64,000 nt of DNA from Nocardioides yefusunii (GCF_004014875.1 NZ_CP034929.1:124001-188000); one strand, 5' to 3'. Positions 36,921 through 46,786 are shown, counted from the stretch's first letter. Notes: generated by a model not told the origin, from the letters alone. Program-made: numbers and translations.

Positions 36921-38513
36921 ATGAGCCTCCACGACCTCACCGCTGAACTGCGCGAACGTCTCGCCCTCGTCCGACAGGGGGGTTCGGAGGCAGCCCGTGC
37001 CAAGCACACCGGTCGCGGCAAACTTCTCGCCCGCGACCGCGTCGACCGTCTCCTCGACCCCGGCAGCCCGTTCCTCGAAGTCGCACCGCTGGCCGCCTGG
37101 GGCATGTACGGCAAGGACGGCGAGACCAACGCCGTCCCGTCGGCCTCCGTCGTCGCCGGTGTCGGCAAGGTCAACGGCCGCGACGTCATGGTGGTCGCCA
37201 ACGACGCGACCGTGAAGGGCGGCACCTACTACCCGATCACGGTCAAGAAGCACCTGCGCGCCCAGACCATCGCCGCCGAGAACAACCTCCCCAGCGTCTA
37301 CCTCGTCGACTCCGGCGGCGCGTTCCTGCCGATGCAGGACGACGTCTTCCCCGACCGCGAACACTTCGGCCGGATCTTCTACAACCAGGCGAACATGTCT
37401 GCCCGCGGCCTCGCGCAGATCAGCGCCGTCATGGGTTCGTGCACCGCGGGCGGCGCCTACGTCCCCGCGATGAGCGACGAGACCGTCATCGTCCGCAACC
37501 AGGGCACGATCTTCCTCGGCGGACCGCCACTGGTGAAGGCCGCGACCGGTGAGGTCGTCACCGCAGAGGACCTGGGTGGCGGCGACGTCCACGCCCGCGT
37601 CTCCGGCGTCGTCGACCACCTCGCCGAGGACGACGACCACGCGTTGCAGATCGTCCGCTCGATCGTCGACACCCTGCCGCCGCGCTCCGGCTACGACGCC
37701 GTCGCCGGTCCCGGCCGTCCGGCCTACGACCTGCGCGAACCCGAGGAGCCGCTGGAGGACCCGCTCGGGCTCTACGAAGTCGTCCCCATCGACACTCGTC
37801 AGCCATACGACGTGCGCGAGGTGATCCGCCGGATCGTCGACGGCTCGCGCTTCCACGAGTTCAAGAAGCTCTACGGCGAGACGCTGGTGACCGGTTTCGC
37901 GCACGTCTGGGGCCACCCGGTCGGGATCGTCGCCAACAACGGCATCCTGTTCTCGGAGTCGAGCCGCAAGGGCGCCCACTTCATCGAGCTCTGCAACGCC
38001 CGCGGCATCCCGCTCGTGTTCCTGCAGAACATCACCGGGTTCATGGTGGGCCGCGAGTACGAGAACGCCGGGATCGCCCGCGACGGCGCCAAGCTGGTCA
38101 CCGCGGTCGCCACGTCCGTCGTCCCGAAGTTCACCGTCGTCATCGGCGGTTCGTTCGGCGCTGGCAACTACGGCATGGCCGGACGCGCCTACGACCCGCG
38201 CTTCCTGTGGATGTGGCCCAACGCCAAGATCTCGGTGATGGGCGGGGAGCAGGCAGCGTCCGTCCTGGCGACCGTCAAGCGCGACGGGATCGAGTCCCGG
38301 GGCGGCGAGTGGAGTGCCGCCGAGGAGGACGAGTTCAAGGCGCCACTGCGGGCCCAGTACGAGGAGCAGGGCTCGGCCTACTACTCCACCGCACGGCTGT
38401 GGGACGACGGGATCATCGACCCCCTCGACACCCGCCGTGTCCTCGGCATGGGTCTGGCGCTGGCCGCCAACGCCCCGACCCCGGCGCCCGCCTACGGCGT
38501 CTTCCGGATGTGA
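36921..38513 (+). CDS. Acyl-CoA carboxylase beta subunit, methylcrotonyl-CoA type
   Basis: 530 residues, the usual length of carboxyltransferase subunits. The N-terminal half begins with a typical [16 protein letters not shown] and [20 protein letters not shown] segment. The C-terminal half contains [15 protein letters not shown] and [20 protein letters not shown], which are typical of the methylcrotonyl-CoA rather than propionyl-CoA type. With the biotin subunit two positions on, it carboxylates 3-methylcrotonyl-CoA in leucine breakdown. HMG-CoA lyase in the same cluster supports this substrate. A leaderless promoter with an overlapping operator lies directly upstream. Confidence 0.93.
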   Translation: MSLHDLTAELRERLALVRQGGSEAARAKHTGRGKLLARDRVDRLLDPGSPFLEVAPLAAWGMYGKDGETNAVPSASVVAGVGKVNGRDVMVVANDATVKGGTYYPITVKKHLRAQTIAAENNLPSVYLVDSGGAFLPMQDDVFPDREHFGRIFYNQANMSARGLAQISAVMGSCTAGGAYVPAMSDETVIVRNQGTIFLGGPPLVKAATGEVVTAEDLGGGDVHARVSGVVDHLAEDDDHALQIVRSIVDTLPPRSGYDAVAGPGRPAYDLREPEEPLEDPLGLYEVVPIDTRQPYDVREVIRRIVDGSRFHEFKKLYGETLVTGFAHVWGHPVGIVANNGILFSESSRKGAHFIELCNARGIPLVFLQNITGFMVGREYENAGIARDGAKLVTAVATSVVPKFTVVIGGSFGAGNYGMAGRAYDPRFLWMWPNAKISVMGGEQAASVLATVKRDGIESRGGEWSAAEEDEFKAPLRAQYEEQGSAYYSTARLWDDGIIDPLDTRRVLGMGLALAANAPTPAPAYGVFRM

Positions 38514-38556
38514 TCACCGTGGCTTCGCCTGTGCTCGCTCCTCCCGCCGCTGCTCC

Positions 38557-38669
38557 CGGACGTCATAAGAATCCGGCGTCGGGACCCTCGATCTTTATGA
38601 CGTCCCGCGGGGGTTGCCCGGGACGTCATAAAGATCCCGACTCCGGGGCCTCGATTCCTATGACGTCCC
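38557..38669. repeat. Palindrome family A, tandem pair A3-A4
   Basis: Two copies with starts (GGACGTC) at 38558 and 38621, exactly 63 bp apart. Their inner words are mixed: CATAAGAATC against CATAAAGATC in A3, and CATAAAGATC against CATAGGAATC in A4. The pair lies inside the carboxylase operon, between the beta- and alpha-subunit genes. Confidence 0.92.
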
Positions 38670-38706
38670 GCGTCCGCCCTTCCAGCGAGCGAAGCGAGAA
38701 CCACTG

Positions 38707-40677
38707 ATGAGCACCGCCCCGAACACAGCCCCGAACACAGCCCCGAGCACCGAACCCCTGGCCCCCGTCCTGCTGGTCGCCAACCGCGGCGAGATCGCGT
38801 TGCGCGTCTTCCGCACCTGCGCCCGCCTCGGGATCCGCACCGTCGCCGTCTTCACCGCGCCCGACGCCGCCGCCCCGCACGTGCGCGCCGCCGACGAGGC
38901 ACACGAGATCAGTTCCTACCTCGACGTCGACGCCGTCGTCGCGGCTGCCGTCGCGAGCGGTGCGACGCTCGTCCACCCCGGGTACGGCTTCCTGTCGGAA
39001 CGTTCCGTCTTCGCCCGTGCCCTGGCCGACGCCGGGATCACGCTCGTGGGCCCGTCGGCTGAGGTCATGGACGCGATGGGACGCAAGGACGCCGCCCGCG
39101 AGATCGCCGTCGCGGCAGACGTCCCCGTCGTCCCCTCCTACGACCTCGACGCCGACCCGTCCACGATCGCCTACCCGGTGCTGGTCAAGGCCGCGGCAGG
39201 AGGCGGAGGCAAGGGCATGCGGGTGGTCCGCAGCGCCGCAGAGTTCGACGACGCCCGCGCCGCAGCCGCCCGCGAGGGCCTGCACTCCTTCGGCGACGCC
39301 ACCCTGTTGGTGGAGAAGTACGTCGAGTCGGGCCGGCACGTCGAGGTCCAGGTGATCGCGGACGCGCACGGCAACGTCCGGCACCTCTTCGACCGCGACT
39401 GCTCCACCCAACGACGTCACCAGAAGGTCCTCGAAGAAGCCCCGGCTCCCACGATCACTGATGCCCAACGCGCCGCGATGACCTCGGCGGCGGTCGCGCT
39501 CGCCGCGCAGGTCGGCTACTCAGGAGCCGGCACCGTCGAGTTCCTCGTCGACAACGACGCTCCCGACGACGAGGACGGCTTCTACTTCCTGGAGATGAAC
39601 ACCCGCCTCCAGGTGGAGCACCCCGTCACGGAGGCCGTCGTGCGGGTGCACGGTGAGGAGATCGACCTCGTCGCGCTGCAGATCGGGGTCGCACTCGGCG
39701 CCGAACTCGGCTTCGCCCAGGACGACGTCACCCTCGAAGGCCACGCGATCGAGGCCCGGGTCTACGCCGAGGACTCGTTCAACGGCTTCTTGCCGCAGGC
39801 CGGCACCGCGTCGTTCGTGGCGTGGCCGAGCGGATCCGGCACCCGGGTCGACCACGCGCTGTTCTCCCAGCAGGTGGTCTCCACCGGTTTCGACCCGATG
39901 CTCGGCAAGGTGATCGCCCACGGTGACGACCGCGAGGAGGCCCGCGAGTCACTCGTGGCCGCCCTCGACGAGACCGTCCTGCTCGGCCTCACCACCAACA
40001 CCGGGTTCCTGCGGGCGCTGCTCGCCTCCGACGAGTTCGCGGCCGCGACCATCGACACCGCCTGGCTCGACCACCACGACGTCCCGCGCCCCGACGACGC
40101 CTTCGCGCGCTCCGCCGCGGTCGCCCTGGCTCACCCCGAACTCGCGGCGACGCCTCGCGAACGTGCAGGTCAGGGCCCGTTCGGTCGGGACGGATGGCGG
40201 ATCGCTGCCGGGCGCGACGCCGCAGCGACGACCCGCGTCCACCTCGACGGCACCTGGGTGGACGTCGACGTCTCGACCCTGCCCGAGGCGACCCCCGACG
40301 ACGACGCCCCCGGCCTGTTCCATCTCGGGGGCGGCGACGAGGAAGCCACCGGCTGGGTCCGCGGTCGCAGCGTCGAGGTCGTGCACCGCGGCCAGCGCCA
40401 CGTCGTCGCGCTGCCTGACCCGTTCGCCGACACCGCAGCAGCAGCCGGTGACGGAACGATCACCGCGCCGATGCCCGGCACCGTCCTCGAGGTCCGCGTC
40501 GCGGAGGGGGACGTGGTCGAGGCCGGAGCAGTGCTGGGGATGATGGAGGCCATGAAGATGGAGCTCGCGCTCAAGGCCCCGTTCGCCGGGACCGTGACGA
40601 GCGTGGGCTCGAGAGTCGGGGAACAGGTTGCGCTCGGGGCGTCGTTGTTCACCGTGGAGCCTGCCGAGGAGAACTGA
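38707..40677 (+). CDS. Acyl-CoA carboxylase alpha subunit with biotin domain
   Basis: 656 residues. Biotin carboxylase: NRGEIALRVFRTC near residue 22, the ATP-grasp loop AAAGGGGKGMR near 160, and FLEMNTRLQVEHPVTE near 295. The last 75 residues form the biotin carrier domain, with the biotin-accepting Lys near 617 in MEAMKMELAL. It carboxylates its own biotin, and the beta subunit transfers CO2 to methylcrotonyl-CoA. The N-terminus has a short Thr/Pro repeat (NTAPNTAP). Its stop overlaps the HMG-CoA lyase start (ATGA). Confidence 0.94.
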   Translation: MSTAPNTAPNTAPSTEPLAPVLLVANRGEIALRVFRTCARLGIRTVAVFTAPDAAAPHVRAADEAHEISSYLDVDAVVAAAVASGATLVHPGYGFLSERSVFARALADAGITLVGPSAEVMDAMGRKDAAREIAVAADVPVVPSYDLDADPSTIAYPVLVKAAAGGGGKGMRVVRSAAEFDDARAAAAREGLHSFGDATLLVEKYVESGRHVEVQVIADAHGNVRHLFDRDCSTQRRHQKVLEEAPAPTITDAQRAAMTSAAVALAAQVGYSGAGTVEFLVDNDAPDDEDGFYFLEMNTRLQVEHPVTEAVVRVHGEEIDLVALQIGVALGAELGFAQDDVTLEGHAIEARVYAEDSFNGFLPQAGTASFVAWPSGSGTRVDHALFSQQVVSTGFDPMLGKVIAHGDDREEARESLVAALDETVLLGLTTNTGFLRALLASDEFAAATIDTAWLDHHDVPRPDDAFARSAAVALAHPELAATPRERAGQGPFGRDGWRIAAGRDAAATTRVHLDGTWVDVDVSTLPEATPDDDAPGLFHLGGGDEEATGWVRGRSVEVVHRGQRHVVALPDPFADTAAAAGDGTITAPMPGTVLEVRVAEGDVVEAGAVLGMMEAMKMELALKAPFAGTVTSVGSRVGEQVALGASLFTVEPAEEN

Positions 40678-41657
40678 TGACCGAGTCCAGCACCGAGCGC
40701 GTCGCCCTGCCCATGACCGTCCCCGCGCCTGCGGTGACGCCGCTGCCGATGCCCGAGCGCGTCACGATCTACGAGGTCGGTCCCCGCGACGGCCTGCAGA
40801 ACGAGAAGGCCGTGGTGCCGGTCGCGGTGAAGGCGGAGATGATCGAGCGTCTGCTCGACGCCGGGCTGCCGATCATCGAGGCCACCAGCTTCGTGCACCC
40901 GAAGTGGGTCCCGCAGCTGGCCGACGCCGCCGAGCTGATGGGGTTGTTGATCGACCGGATCGGTGACGCCGCTCGGAAGATGCCGGTGCTGGTGCCCAAC
41001 GAGCGTGGCCTCGACCGCGCCCTCGACCTCGGTCTGGAGCACATCGCCGTCTTCGGATCCGCGACCGAGACGTTCGCGGCGAAGAACCTCAACCGCACCT
41101 ACGACTCCCAGTTCGAGATGTTCGAGCCCACGTTCGCCCGGGCCAAGGATGCCGGGATGACGATCCGCGGCTACCTGTCGATGTGCTTCGGTGATCCGTG
41201 GGAGGGCGCCGTGGAGATCGACGCCGTCGTGAAGGCCGGCCTGCGTCTCCTCGACCTCGGCGCCGACGAGCTGAGCCTGGGCGACACCATCGGCGTCGCG
41301 ACCGCCGGGCACGTCCAGGCGATGGTGGCAGCGTTCGGTGCCGTCGGCGTCGGGCCCGACAAGATCGGCATGCACTTCCACGACACCTACGGCCAGGCGC
41401 TCGCCAACACCGTCGCCGCCCTGCAGGTCGGGATCACGACGTTCGACGCCTCCGCCGGTGGCCTCGGCGGCTGCCCGTACGCGAAGTCCGCGACCGGCAA
41501 CCTCGCCACCGAGGACCTGCTCTGGATGCTGCAGGGGCTGGGCATCGAATCGGGCGTCGACCTCGACAAGGTCGTGGGCACGTCGGTCTGGATGGCTGAG
41601 CAGCTCGGCAAGCGTCCGGCCTCCGCGGTGACCCGTGCGCTCTCCGGGGTGAGCTGA
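40677..41657 (+). CDS. Hydroxymethylglutaryl-CoA lyase
   Basis: 326 residues with the DRE-TIM metallolyase pattern: EVGPRDGLQNEK near residue 32, GYLSMCFGDPW near 160, HDTYGQA near 233, and the HMG-CoA lyase signature GGLGGCPYAKSATGN near 260 with its active Cys. It splits HMG-CoA to acetoacetate and acetyl-CoA, the last step of leucine degradation. Translation is coupled to the carboxylase by ATGA. Isovaleryl-CoA dehydrogenase and methylglutaconyl-CoA hydratase, needed for the same route, are not in this window. Confidence 0.94.
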   Translation: MTESSTERVALPMTVPAPAVTPLPMPERVTIYEVGPRDGLQNEKAVVPVAVKAEMIERLLDAGLPIIEATSFVHPKWVPQLADAAELMGLLIDRIGDAARKMPVLVPNERGLDRALDLGLEHIAVFGSATETFAAKNLNRTYDSQFEMFEPTFARAKDAGMTIRGYLSMCFGDPWEGAVEIDAVVKAGLRLLDLGADELSLGDTIGVATAGHVQAMVAAFGAVGVGPDKIGMHFHDTYGQALANTVAALQVGITTFDASAGGLGGCPYAKSATGNLATEDLLWMLQGLGIESGVDLDKVVGTSVWMAEQLGKRPASAVTRALSGVS

Positions 41658-41779
41658 CGCTGTGTCGTCCGCAGCGGTCACGGGCACTGGTCTGAACAGC
41701 CCCTGATCGTGACGTCATGGTGCTGGTCCTGCGCCGTCTAGGGGATGACGGTGGAAGTACCCGGACTGAAGGAGACGTC

Positions 41780-42019
41780 ATGGCTGGCGCGACCCGCTCC
41801 CGCACTGCTTCCGTCGACGGAGCGCAGCGAGACCCGTCGACGGAGACAGGGGCGGTCGTGTTCTCGGTGACGCTGGGGGTCGCCATCGCAGCCGGCCTGA
41901 TGGTCTACGGGTACTCCACCGGAGCAGGTGCAGGACTGTGGGCCATCGCCGTGCTGTGGGGCCTGTTCGCGATGGCCGTCCCGTTCGGGGCGGCGCGCGG
42001 ACGTCGCCTGGACTCCTGA
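41780..42019 (+). CDS. Small two-helix membrane protein
   Basis: 79 residues with an AAGGAGA site 6 nt before the ATG. The N-terminal 27 residues are polar; two hydrophobic segments (about 28-46 and 52-68) form a likely hairpin in the membrane with a basic C-terminus. No family was recognised. It follows the lyase by 122 bp. Confidence 0.75.
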   Translation: MAGATRSRTASVDGAQRDPSTETGAVVFSVTLGVAIAAGLMVYGYSTGAGAGLWAIAVLWGLFAMAVPFGAARGRRLDS

Positions 42020-42042
42020 GCGGCTGACCCGCTGGAGCCTGC

Positions 42043-42750
42043 TCAGACCTCGGTCGCGGTGCCCTTCACAACGTCGGGCCGCACCGGCTTGAAGACGCTG
42101 GCTGCATAACGCCCGGCTCGCCAGGTCGAGAACCCGTCGGAGCCGGCTCCGACGACGCCGCCGACCACCGGGATCCGGCGACCGGCGAACGTCACCAGAC
42201 GCTTGCCGGCGACCTTCCCGACCAACGACGCACCCACCTCGGTGGCCAGCATGATCCGCGCCTGCGGGTCCCCGGTGGGCGCGGTGGCGATCGCGTACGG
42301 ACCGCCGTCGAGCTTCTTGGCCTTCACCAGGGCCTTGACCTCGTCCTCGCCGAGCAGGGTCGCCAGGATCGCGTTGCGGACCCGCAGGTCGGTGATGTCG
42401 TGGCCGCGCAGGTGCGCGATGCCCGCGATCAGTCGGCACTGCAGGATCGCGAGCCCGACGATGTTGGCCGGCAACGTCACCGCGGCGGTCGCGATGCCAC
42501 CGAGGTTGGTCGCGAAGCCCTGCGCACCGGCGAGCGCGACGTTGTTCTCGATCACCTCACGGATCGCCTTCTCGACGTCACCGTGCTGTTCGTCGAGCTG
42601 CTTCTTCGCCGCCTTGGCGGCGCCCGGCAGTGGCCCGATGCCGTCGATCGCCCGGTCGAGCGCCTCCAGCACCACGCGCGAGGTGAGGCCCGGTGCTGCG
42701 TGCGCAGCCTTCGGGGCCATCTTGCGTCCGAACTCCTTGGCGATGCCCAT
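42043..42750 (-). CDS. EcsC-family protein
   Basis: 235 residues matching EcsC: a central GFATNLGGIATAAVTLP segment near residue 80, then the hydrophobic helix region LPANIVGLAILQCRLIAG, and a C-terminal Gly-rich helix (RIPVVGGVVGAG). EcsC was named from a Bacillus ABC transporter operon. Its function is unknown, and no ABC genes are next to it here. TAGTCT ends 7 nt before the ATG, which supports a leaderless start. It is divergent from aat with a 66-bp shared region. Confidence 0.85.
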   Translation of the reverse strand: MGIAKEFGRKMAPKAAHAAPGLTSRVVLEALDRAIDGIGPLPGAAKAAKKQLDEQHGDVEKAIREVIENNVALAGAQGFATNLGGIATAAVTLPANIVGLAILQCRLIAGIAHLRGHDITDLRVRNAILATLLGEDEVKALVKAKKLDGGPYAIATAPTGDPQARIMLATEVGASLVGKVAGKRLVTFAGRRIPVVGGVVGAGSDGFSTWRAGRYAASVFKPVRPDVVKGTATEV

Positions 42751-42816
42751 GCCACCCAGACTAGGAGGTCCGTCCAGAGGGGGCATCCGGTTCGCGCTCT
42801 CGCTACCCTCGACGAC

Positions 42817-43527
42817 GTGCCCGTCGAACCCGCTCCGTCCCCCTGGGGTCTTTCCGAGGTCGTGCGCGACCTCAAGCGCCTCGACCCTGAGGACGACCTC
42901 GTCGCGATCGGTGCCGACCTGGAGCCCGGGACGTTGCTGCAGGCCTACCGCAGCGGCCTGTTCCCGATGCCCGCCGACGACGAGCTCGACGGCTTCTACT
43001 GGTTCTTCCCGGTCGCGCGCGGCGTCCTGCCACTTGAGGAGTTCACGGTGTCGCGGTCGCTGCGCCGTGCCTGCCGTGACTTCGAGATCCGCGTCGACAC
43101 CGCGTTCGTCGACGTCATGAAGGCCTGTGGTGACCCCTCGCGCGAGCACGGCTGGATCGACGACGACATCCTCGACGCCTACACCGAACTGCACCGGCTG
43201 GGATGGGCGCACTCGGTGGAGGCCTGGCAGGACGGCCGGCTCGTCGGAGGCCTGTACGGCGTCGCCGTGGACGGCCTGTTCGCGGGGGAGTCGATGTTCC
43301 ACCACGTCCGTGACGCCTCGAAGGTGGCGCTGGTGGCCTTGGTTCAGATGCTCAGCGATGAGCACGTCGCACGGCGGGTCCTGGACGTGCAGTGGAGCAC
43401 CCCGCACCTGGCGTCGTTGGGCGTCGTCGAGCGCGGCCGCAGCGAGTACCAGCGCGCATTGGTGCTGGCCCAGGGCGTACCGCTGCCCCAGGCGTTCACG
43501 CGCGGGCCGGGAGTCTGGAAGCCCTGA
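42817..43527 (+). CDS. aat: Leucyl/phenylalanyl-tRNA-protein transferase
   Basis: 236 residues, the usual length. Typical motifs are present: AYRSGLFPMP near residue 50, WFFPVARGVLPL, the HGWIDDDILDAYTELHRLG region near 115 and GGLYGVAVDGLFAGESMF near 145. It transfers Leu or Phe from tRNA to N-terminal Lys or Arg of proteins to mark them for ClpS/ClpAP-type breakdown (N-degron route). TACCCT ends 7 nt before the GTG, which supports a leaderless start. Confidence 0.95.
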   Translation: MPVEPAPSPWGLSEVVRDLKRLDPEDDLVAIGADLEPGTLLQAYRSGLFPMPADDELDGFYWFFPVARGVLPLEEFTVSRSLRRACRDFEIRVDTAFVDVMKACGDPSREHGWIDDDILDAYTELHRLGWAHSVEAWQDGRLVGGLYGVAVDGLFAGESMFHHVRDASKVALVALVQMLSDEHVARRVLDVQWSTPHLASLGVVERGRSEYQRALVLAQGVPLPQAFTRGPGVWKP

Positions 43528-43620
43528 CGGGCGTGGTCCGGGGCGTCGTCGTGACGGGTTGTGTCGACCATCACCGCCCCGATGCGTGCCCGCGGGCAAT
43601 GCATGGGGCAATCTGTGCCC

Positions 43621-44028
43621 ATGAGGTTCGTTCGTCCCCTGGCTGCTTGCGCGTTGACCGCTGCCCTTCTGACCGGTTGCAGCAGCGAGAGCGAGACGGT
43701 TGACCCGGGCCCGCAGGCTGCGACCGTGGACGAGTACTGCGAGGCGTACCGCCCGTTCGTGGACGCCGAAACGATCTCCGAGCAGGACGAGTCCGACATC
43801 GTTGCGGGGATGAAGACCTTCGCCGCCGCGGTCGGTGACATGGTCGCTCCGGTCGAGATGTCGGCCGACGAGGTGCTGGGGCTGACGATGTGGGTCGAGC
43901 GGGTCTCCTCGCTCCCCGACGACGCCACCCAGCGTCAGGTCGAGAAGGCGCTCACCAAGGGCGTCAAGGAGATCGACGAGCTCCGCATGAACCAGTTCAT
44001 CACCTTCGGCAACAGCGTCTGCTTCTGA
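43621..44028 (+). CDS. Small lipoprotein of unknown function
   Basis: 135 residues. A lipoprotein signal peptide ends LLTGC (lipidated Cys near residue 20). The mature part is acidic and helical with two more cysteines (DEYCEAYRPF and the C-terminal SVCF) that could form a disulfide. No family was recognised. A CAATCT box ends 6 nt before the ATG. Palindrome D2 begins 30 bp after the stop. Confidence 0.82.
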   Translation: MRFVRPLAACALTAALLTGCSSESETVDPGPQAATVDEYCEAYRPFVDAETISEQDESDIVAGMKTFAAAVGDMVAPVEMSADEVLGLTMWVERVSSLPDDATQRQVEKALTKGVKEIDELRMNQFITFGNSVCF

Positions 44029-44058
44029 CGCTGAGCCGCTCCCGGCCTTCGGCCGGAA

Positions 44059-44118
44059 CGCAATTGTGGGATTGATGCCACCGCCACGGCGTGTCGGTGC
44101 ATCAATCCCACAATTGCG
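44059..44118. repeat. Palindrome family D, copy D2
   Basis: 60 bp, perfect 20-bp arms (44059-44078 and 44099-44118), 20-nt spacer. Compared with D1, one arm base changes C to G and its partner in the other arm changes to match. It lies between convergent genes. Confidence 0.92.
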
Positions 44119-44141
44119 TGAGGAGGCATCGCCCCAGGGGA

Positions 44142-45668
44142 TCAGAGCGTCCCGGTGAGGCGACCGTGGCGAGCCGCGCTGGCCTCGTCGAGACCGACGA
44201 TCGTGACCTGCTTGCCACGCGAGGCGTACTTGGCCTCGATGCCGTCGAGCGCCGCGACGCTGGAGGCGTCCCAGACGTTGGCCTGCGACAGGTCGATGAC
44301 GACGCGCGCGGGGTCACCGGCGTAGTCGAACTGCGTGTAGAGGTCGTTGGAGGAGGCGAAGAAGAGCTGCCCGGTGACGCGGTAGTGGGCGTACTCGGAC
44401 TGGTCGCCGCCCGACAGGTCACGACGCAGGCTGCGCTTGGTCGCCGTCATGTGCGAGACGCGACGGGCGAAGAGCACCATCGCCACCAGGGTGCCGCCGC
44501 CGACACCGATCGCGAGGTTGTGCGTGGCCAGCGTCAGCACGACGGTGCAGAGCATCACGAACGTCTCCGACTTCGGCATCCGCTTCAGTGTCGCGGGGGT
44601 GATCGAGTGCCAGTCGAACGCGGTGAACGCGACGATGATCATCACCGCGACCAGACCGGCCATCGGGATCTCCGCGACGACGTCGGCCAGCCCGATCACC
44701 AGGACCAGCAGCCACAGGCCGGTGAGGAACGTCGAGACGCGGGTGCGGGCACCGGAGTTCTTGACGTTCATCATCGTCTGACCGACCACCGCGCAGCCGC
44801 CCTGGCCGCCGAAGAGGCCGGCGAGCAGGTTGGCGCAGCCCTGACCGAACGCCTCACGCGACTTGTTGGAGCCGGTGTCGGTGATGTCGTCGACGAGCTT
44901 GGCCGTCAGCAGCGACTCCAACAGACCCACGATCGCCATCGCGAACGCGTACGGCGCGATCACCTTGAACGTCTCGAGGTCGAGGGGGACGTCGGGAATG
45001 AAGATCTCGGGCAGGGAGTCGGGCATCTTGCCCTGGTCGCCGACCGTGGGGACCTCGATGTTCGCGAGGACGCAGACCAGCGTCACCACGACGACGCCTA
45101 CCAACGGCGCGGGCACCACCTGGGTGATCCGGCCGAAGCCGAGGATCACCACCAGGCCGAGCGCGACCAGCGGGTACACCTGCCAGGGGACGTCGATGAC
45201 ATGGTCGAACTGGGAGAGCAGGACCAGCGTCGCGAGGGCGTTGAGGAACCCGACCATCACCGAACGCGGGATGAACCGCATCAGCTTCGCGACGCCCGCG
45301 AACGCCATCAGCATCTGGAACAGGCCGCCGAGCATGACAGTCGCGACCAGGTGGTCGTAGCCGTACTCCTTCATCACCGGCGCGACGACGACGCCGACCG
45401 CCGCGGTGGAGGCCGAGATCATCGCGGGGCGTCCGCCCAGGAACGCGATCGAGATCGCCATGATCACCGAGGTGAACAGGCCCACGCGCGGGTCGACCCC
45501 GACGATCACACTGAACGCGATCGCCTCCGGGATCAGCGCGAGCGCGACGACGAGACCGGCGAGCGCCTCGGTGCGCAGACGTCGGGGTGAACGCAGCACG
45601 CTGCGCACGGAGTTGTCGGTGTCGAGCGCCGGCGGTGCTGGCGTCGACGCGGGGGTGGGGGTGCTCAC
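44142..45668 (-). CDS. SulP-family anion transporter with STAS domain
   Basis: 508 residues: about ten to twelve membrane segments in the SulP fold (ALIPEAIAFSVIVGVDPRVG near residue 45; VVGQTMMNVKNSGARTR near 300) and a C-terminal STAS domain of about 100 residues containing DASSVAALDGIEAKY. SulP proteins carry sulfate, bicarbonate or other anions. No carbonic anhydrase or sulfur gene is adjacent to define the substrate. AAGGA precedes the GTG start by 6 nt. Confidence 0.92.
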   Translation of the reverse strand: MSTPTPASTPAPPALDTDNSVRSVLRSPRRLRTEALAGLVVALALIPEAIAFSVIVGVDPRVGLFTSVIMAISIAFLGGRPAMISASTAAVGVVVAPVMKEYGYDHLVATVMLGGLFQMLMAFAGVAKLMRFIPRSVMVGFLNALATLVLLSQFDHVIDVPWQVYPLVALGLVVILGFGRITQVVPAPLVGVVVVTLVCVLANIEVPTVGDQGKMPDSLPEIFIPDVPLDLETFKVIAPYAFAMAIVGLLESLLTAKLVDDITDTGSNKSREAFGQGCANLLAGLFGGQGGCAVVGQTMMNVKNSGARTRVSTFLTGLWLLVLVIGLADVVAEIPMAGLVAVMIIVAFTAFDWHSITPATLKRMPKSETFVMLCTVVLTLATHNLAIGVGGGTLVAMVLFARRVSHMTATKRSLRRDLSGGDQSEYAHYRVTGQLFFASSNDLYTQFDYAGDPARVVIDLSQANVWDASSVAALDGIEAKYASRGKQVTIVGLDEASAARHGRLTGTL

Positions 45669-45799
45669 GAAAGTCCTTGCTACTCGTTCTGCTGACGAAT
45701 CAGGTTAGCGAGCGTGAGGGGTGAGCAGTGAATGAGCAGAAACTGTTCACTCCCGGTGGTTTTCGGGCCGTTCTAGGCCCTCAAGCGCACAGTTGCGGC

Positions 45800-46786
45800 T
45801 CAGTTGCGCCAGGTCGTGGAGCGTCGTGCAGCCTCGAAGATCTCCTCGACCTGGGCGTCGGTGAGGACTTCGCCGTGCTGTCGCAGCCAGGGGACGAGGT
45901 CCCCGCGCTGGACGACTGTGACGCCGACGGGCTGGGCCTTCACGACGAACTCGCCAGCACGGACGGTGACGACGACGCCGTGAGCGCGAACCGGCAGCCC
46001 AGTGCGGGCCTCAAGGAGGTCGGTGGCACGCTTCGCCTCGAACCGCGAGTTGCGGATGTACGGCTGCTTGACTCCGTCGACCATGAATGTGTTGCCACCC
46101 ACCCAGATCTTCTTGAACGGGTGGAACTTCGTGTTCAGCGTGAACAGGCCGCCCGGACCGACAACGAGGTGGTCGATGTCGGAGCCGCGGGTGCCGACCG
46201 GGATGTTGTGCAGGACTCGCCAGCGGGGGTCCTGCTTGGTCAGGTGGGCGAGCTTCGCGGCGACCTTCTCCTCGCCTGCGGCGCCGAGTCGCCATGCCCG
46301 TTCCTCGGTGTGCACACCGAGGAGTCGGGCGAAGAACGTCTTGGTGGGGGCGGCATCGCGTTTGGTGGTCGCGATGTCGCGGGCCCCGGCTCCGGCGCGG
46401 TTGCCTGCCAGGTCCGTCCACGGTTCGATCGGGGCTGACGCGTCGTCGACCTGCTCGTCGTCCTCGTCCTCGTCCTCGTCGGATCCGGTGGGCACCTCGG
46501 GGTGGACGACTGGGTCCGGGGCGACGTCGAGTTCGTCTGCGTCCGCGTCCGCGTCGGCGCCGGCTTCAGGGTCGGCCGGCGCGGGCTGGTAGGGCGGGAC
46601 GTCGTTCTCGGTGCACCAGTTCATGGCGGCGGTGGAGACGACGTCAAGCAGTTCGGGGTCCTCGGGGTGCGCCTCGCCGGTGGCGAGATCCCACCATCCG
46701 AGCTGTGCGTCTTCGGCGTCCTTCACGTAGAGCCGGTCCTTGCCCCAGCGCTTCCAGCGGGTGACGGTCAGGTTCTGCGCTTCCAC
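45800..46786 (-). CDS. NERD-domain protein
   Basis: About 328 residues. The first 75 residues are a small folded N-terminal domain, residues about 85-140 are a disordered Asp/Glu-rich linker (ADADADADE, then DEDEDEDDE), and the rest has a NERD (nuclease-related) domain: GAAGEEKVAAKLAHL, then GSDIDHLVVGPGGLFTLNTKF. The IDHLVV and TLNTK elements correspond to the D...E/D-x-K nuclease core. NERD proteins are linked to DNA handling, with no assigned substrate. The start is uncertain: GTG at 46786 is preferred, and an ATG at 46879 is possible. Confidence 0.82.
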   Translation of the reverse strand: MEAQNLTVTRWKRWGKDRLYVKDAEDAQLGWWDLATGEAHPEDPELLDVVSTAAMNWCTENDVPPYQPAPADPEAGADADADADELDVAPDPVVHPEVPTGSDEDEDEDDEQVDDASAPIEPWTDLAGNRAGAGARDIATTKRDAAPTKTFFARLLGVHTEERAWRLGAAGEEKVAAKLAHLTKQDPRWRVLHNIPVGTRGSDIDHLVVGPGGLFTLNTKFHPFKKIWVGGNTFMVDGVKQPYIRNSRFEAKRATDLLEARTGLPVRAHGVVVTVRAGEFVVKAQPVGVTVVQRGDLVPWLRQHGEVLTDAQVEEIFEAARRSTTWRN

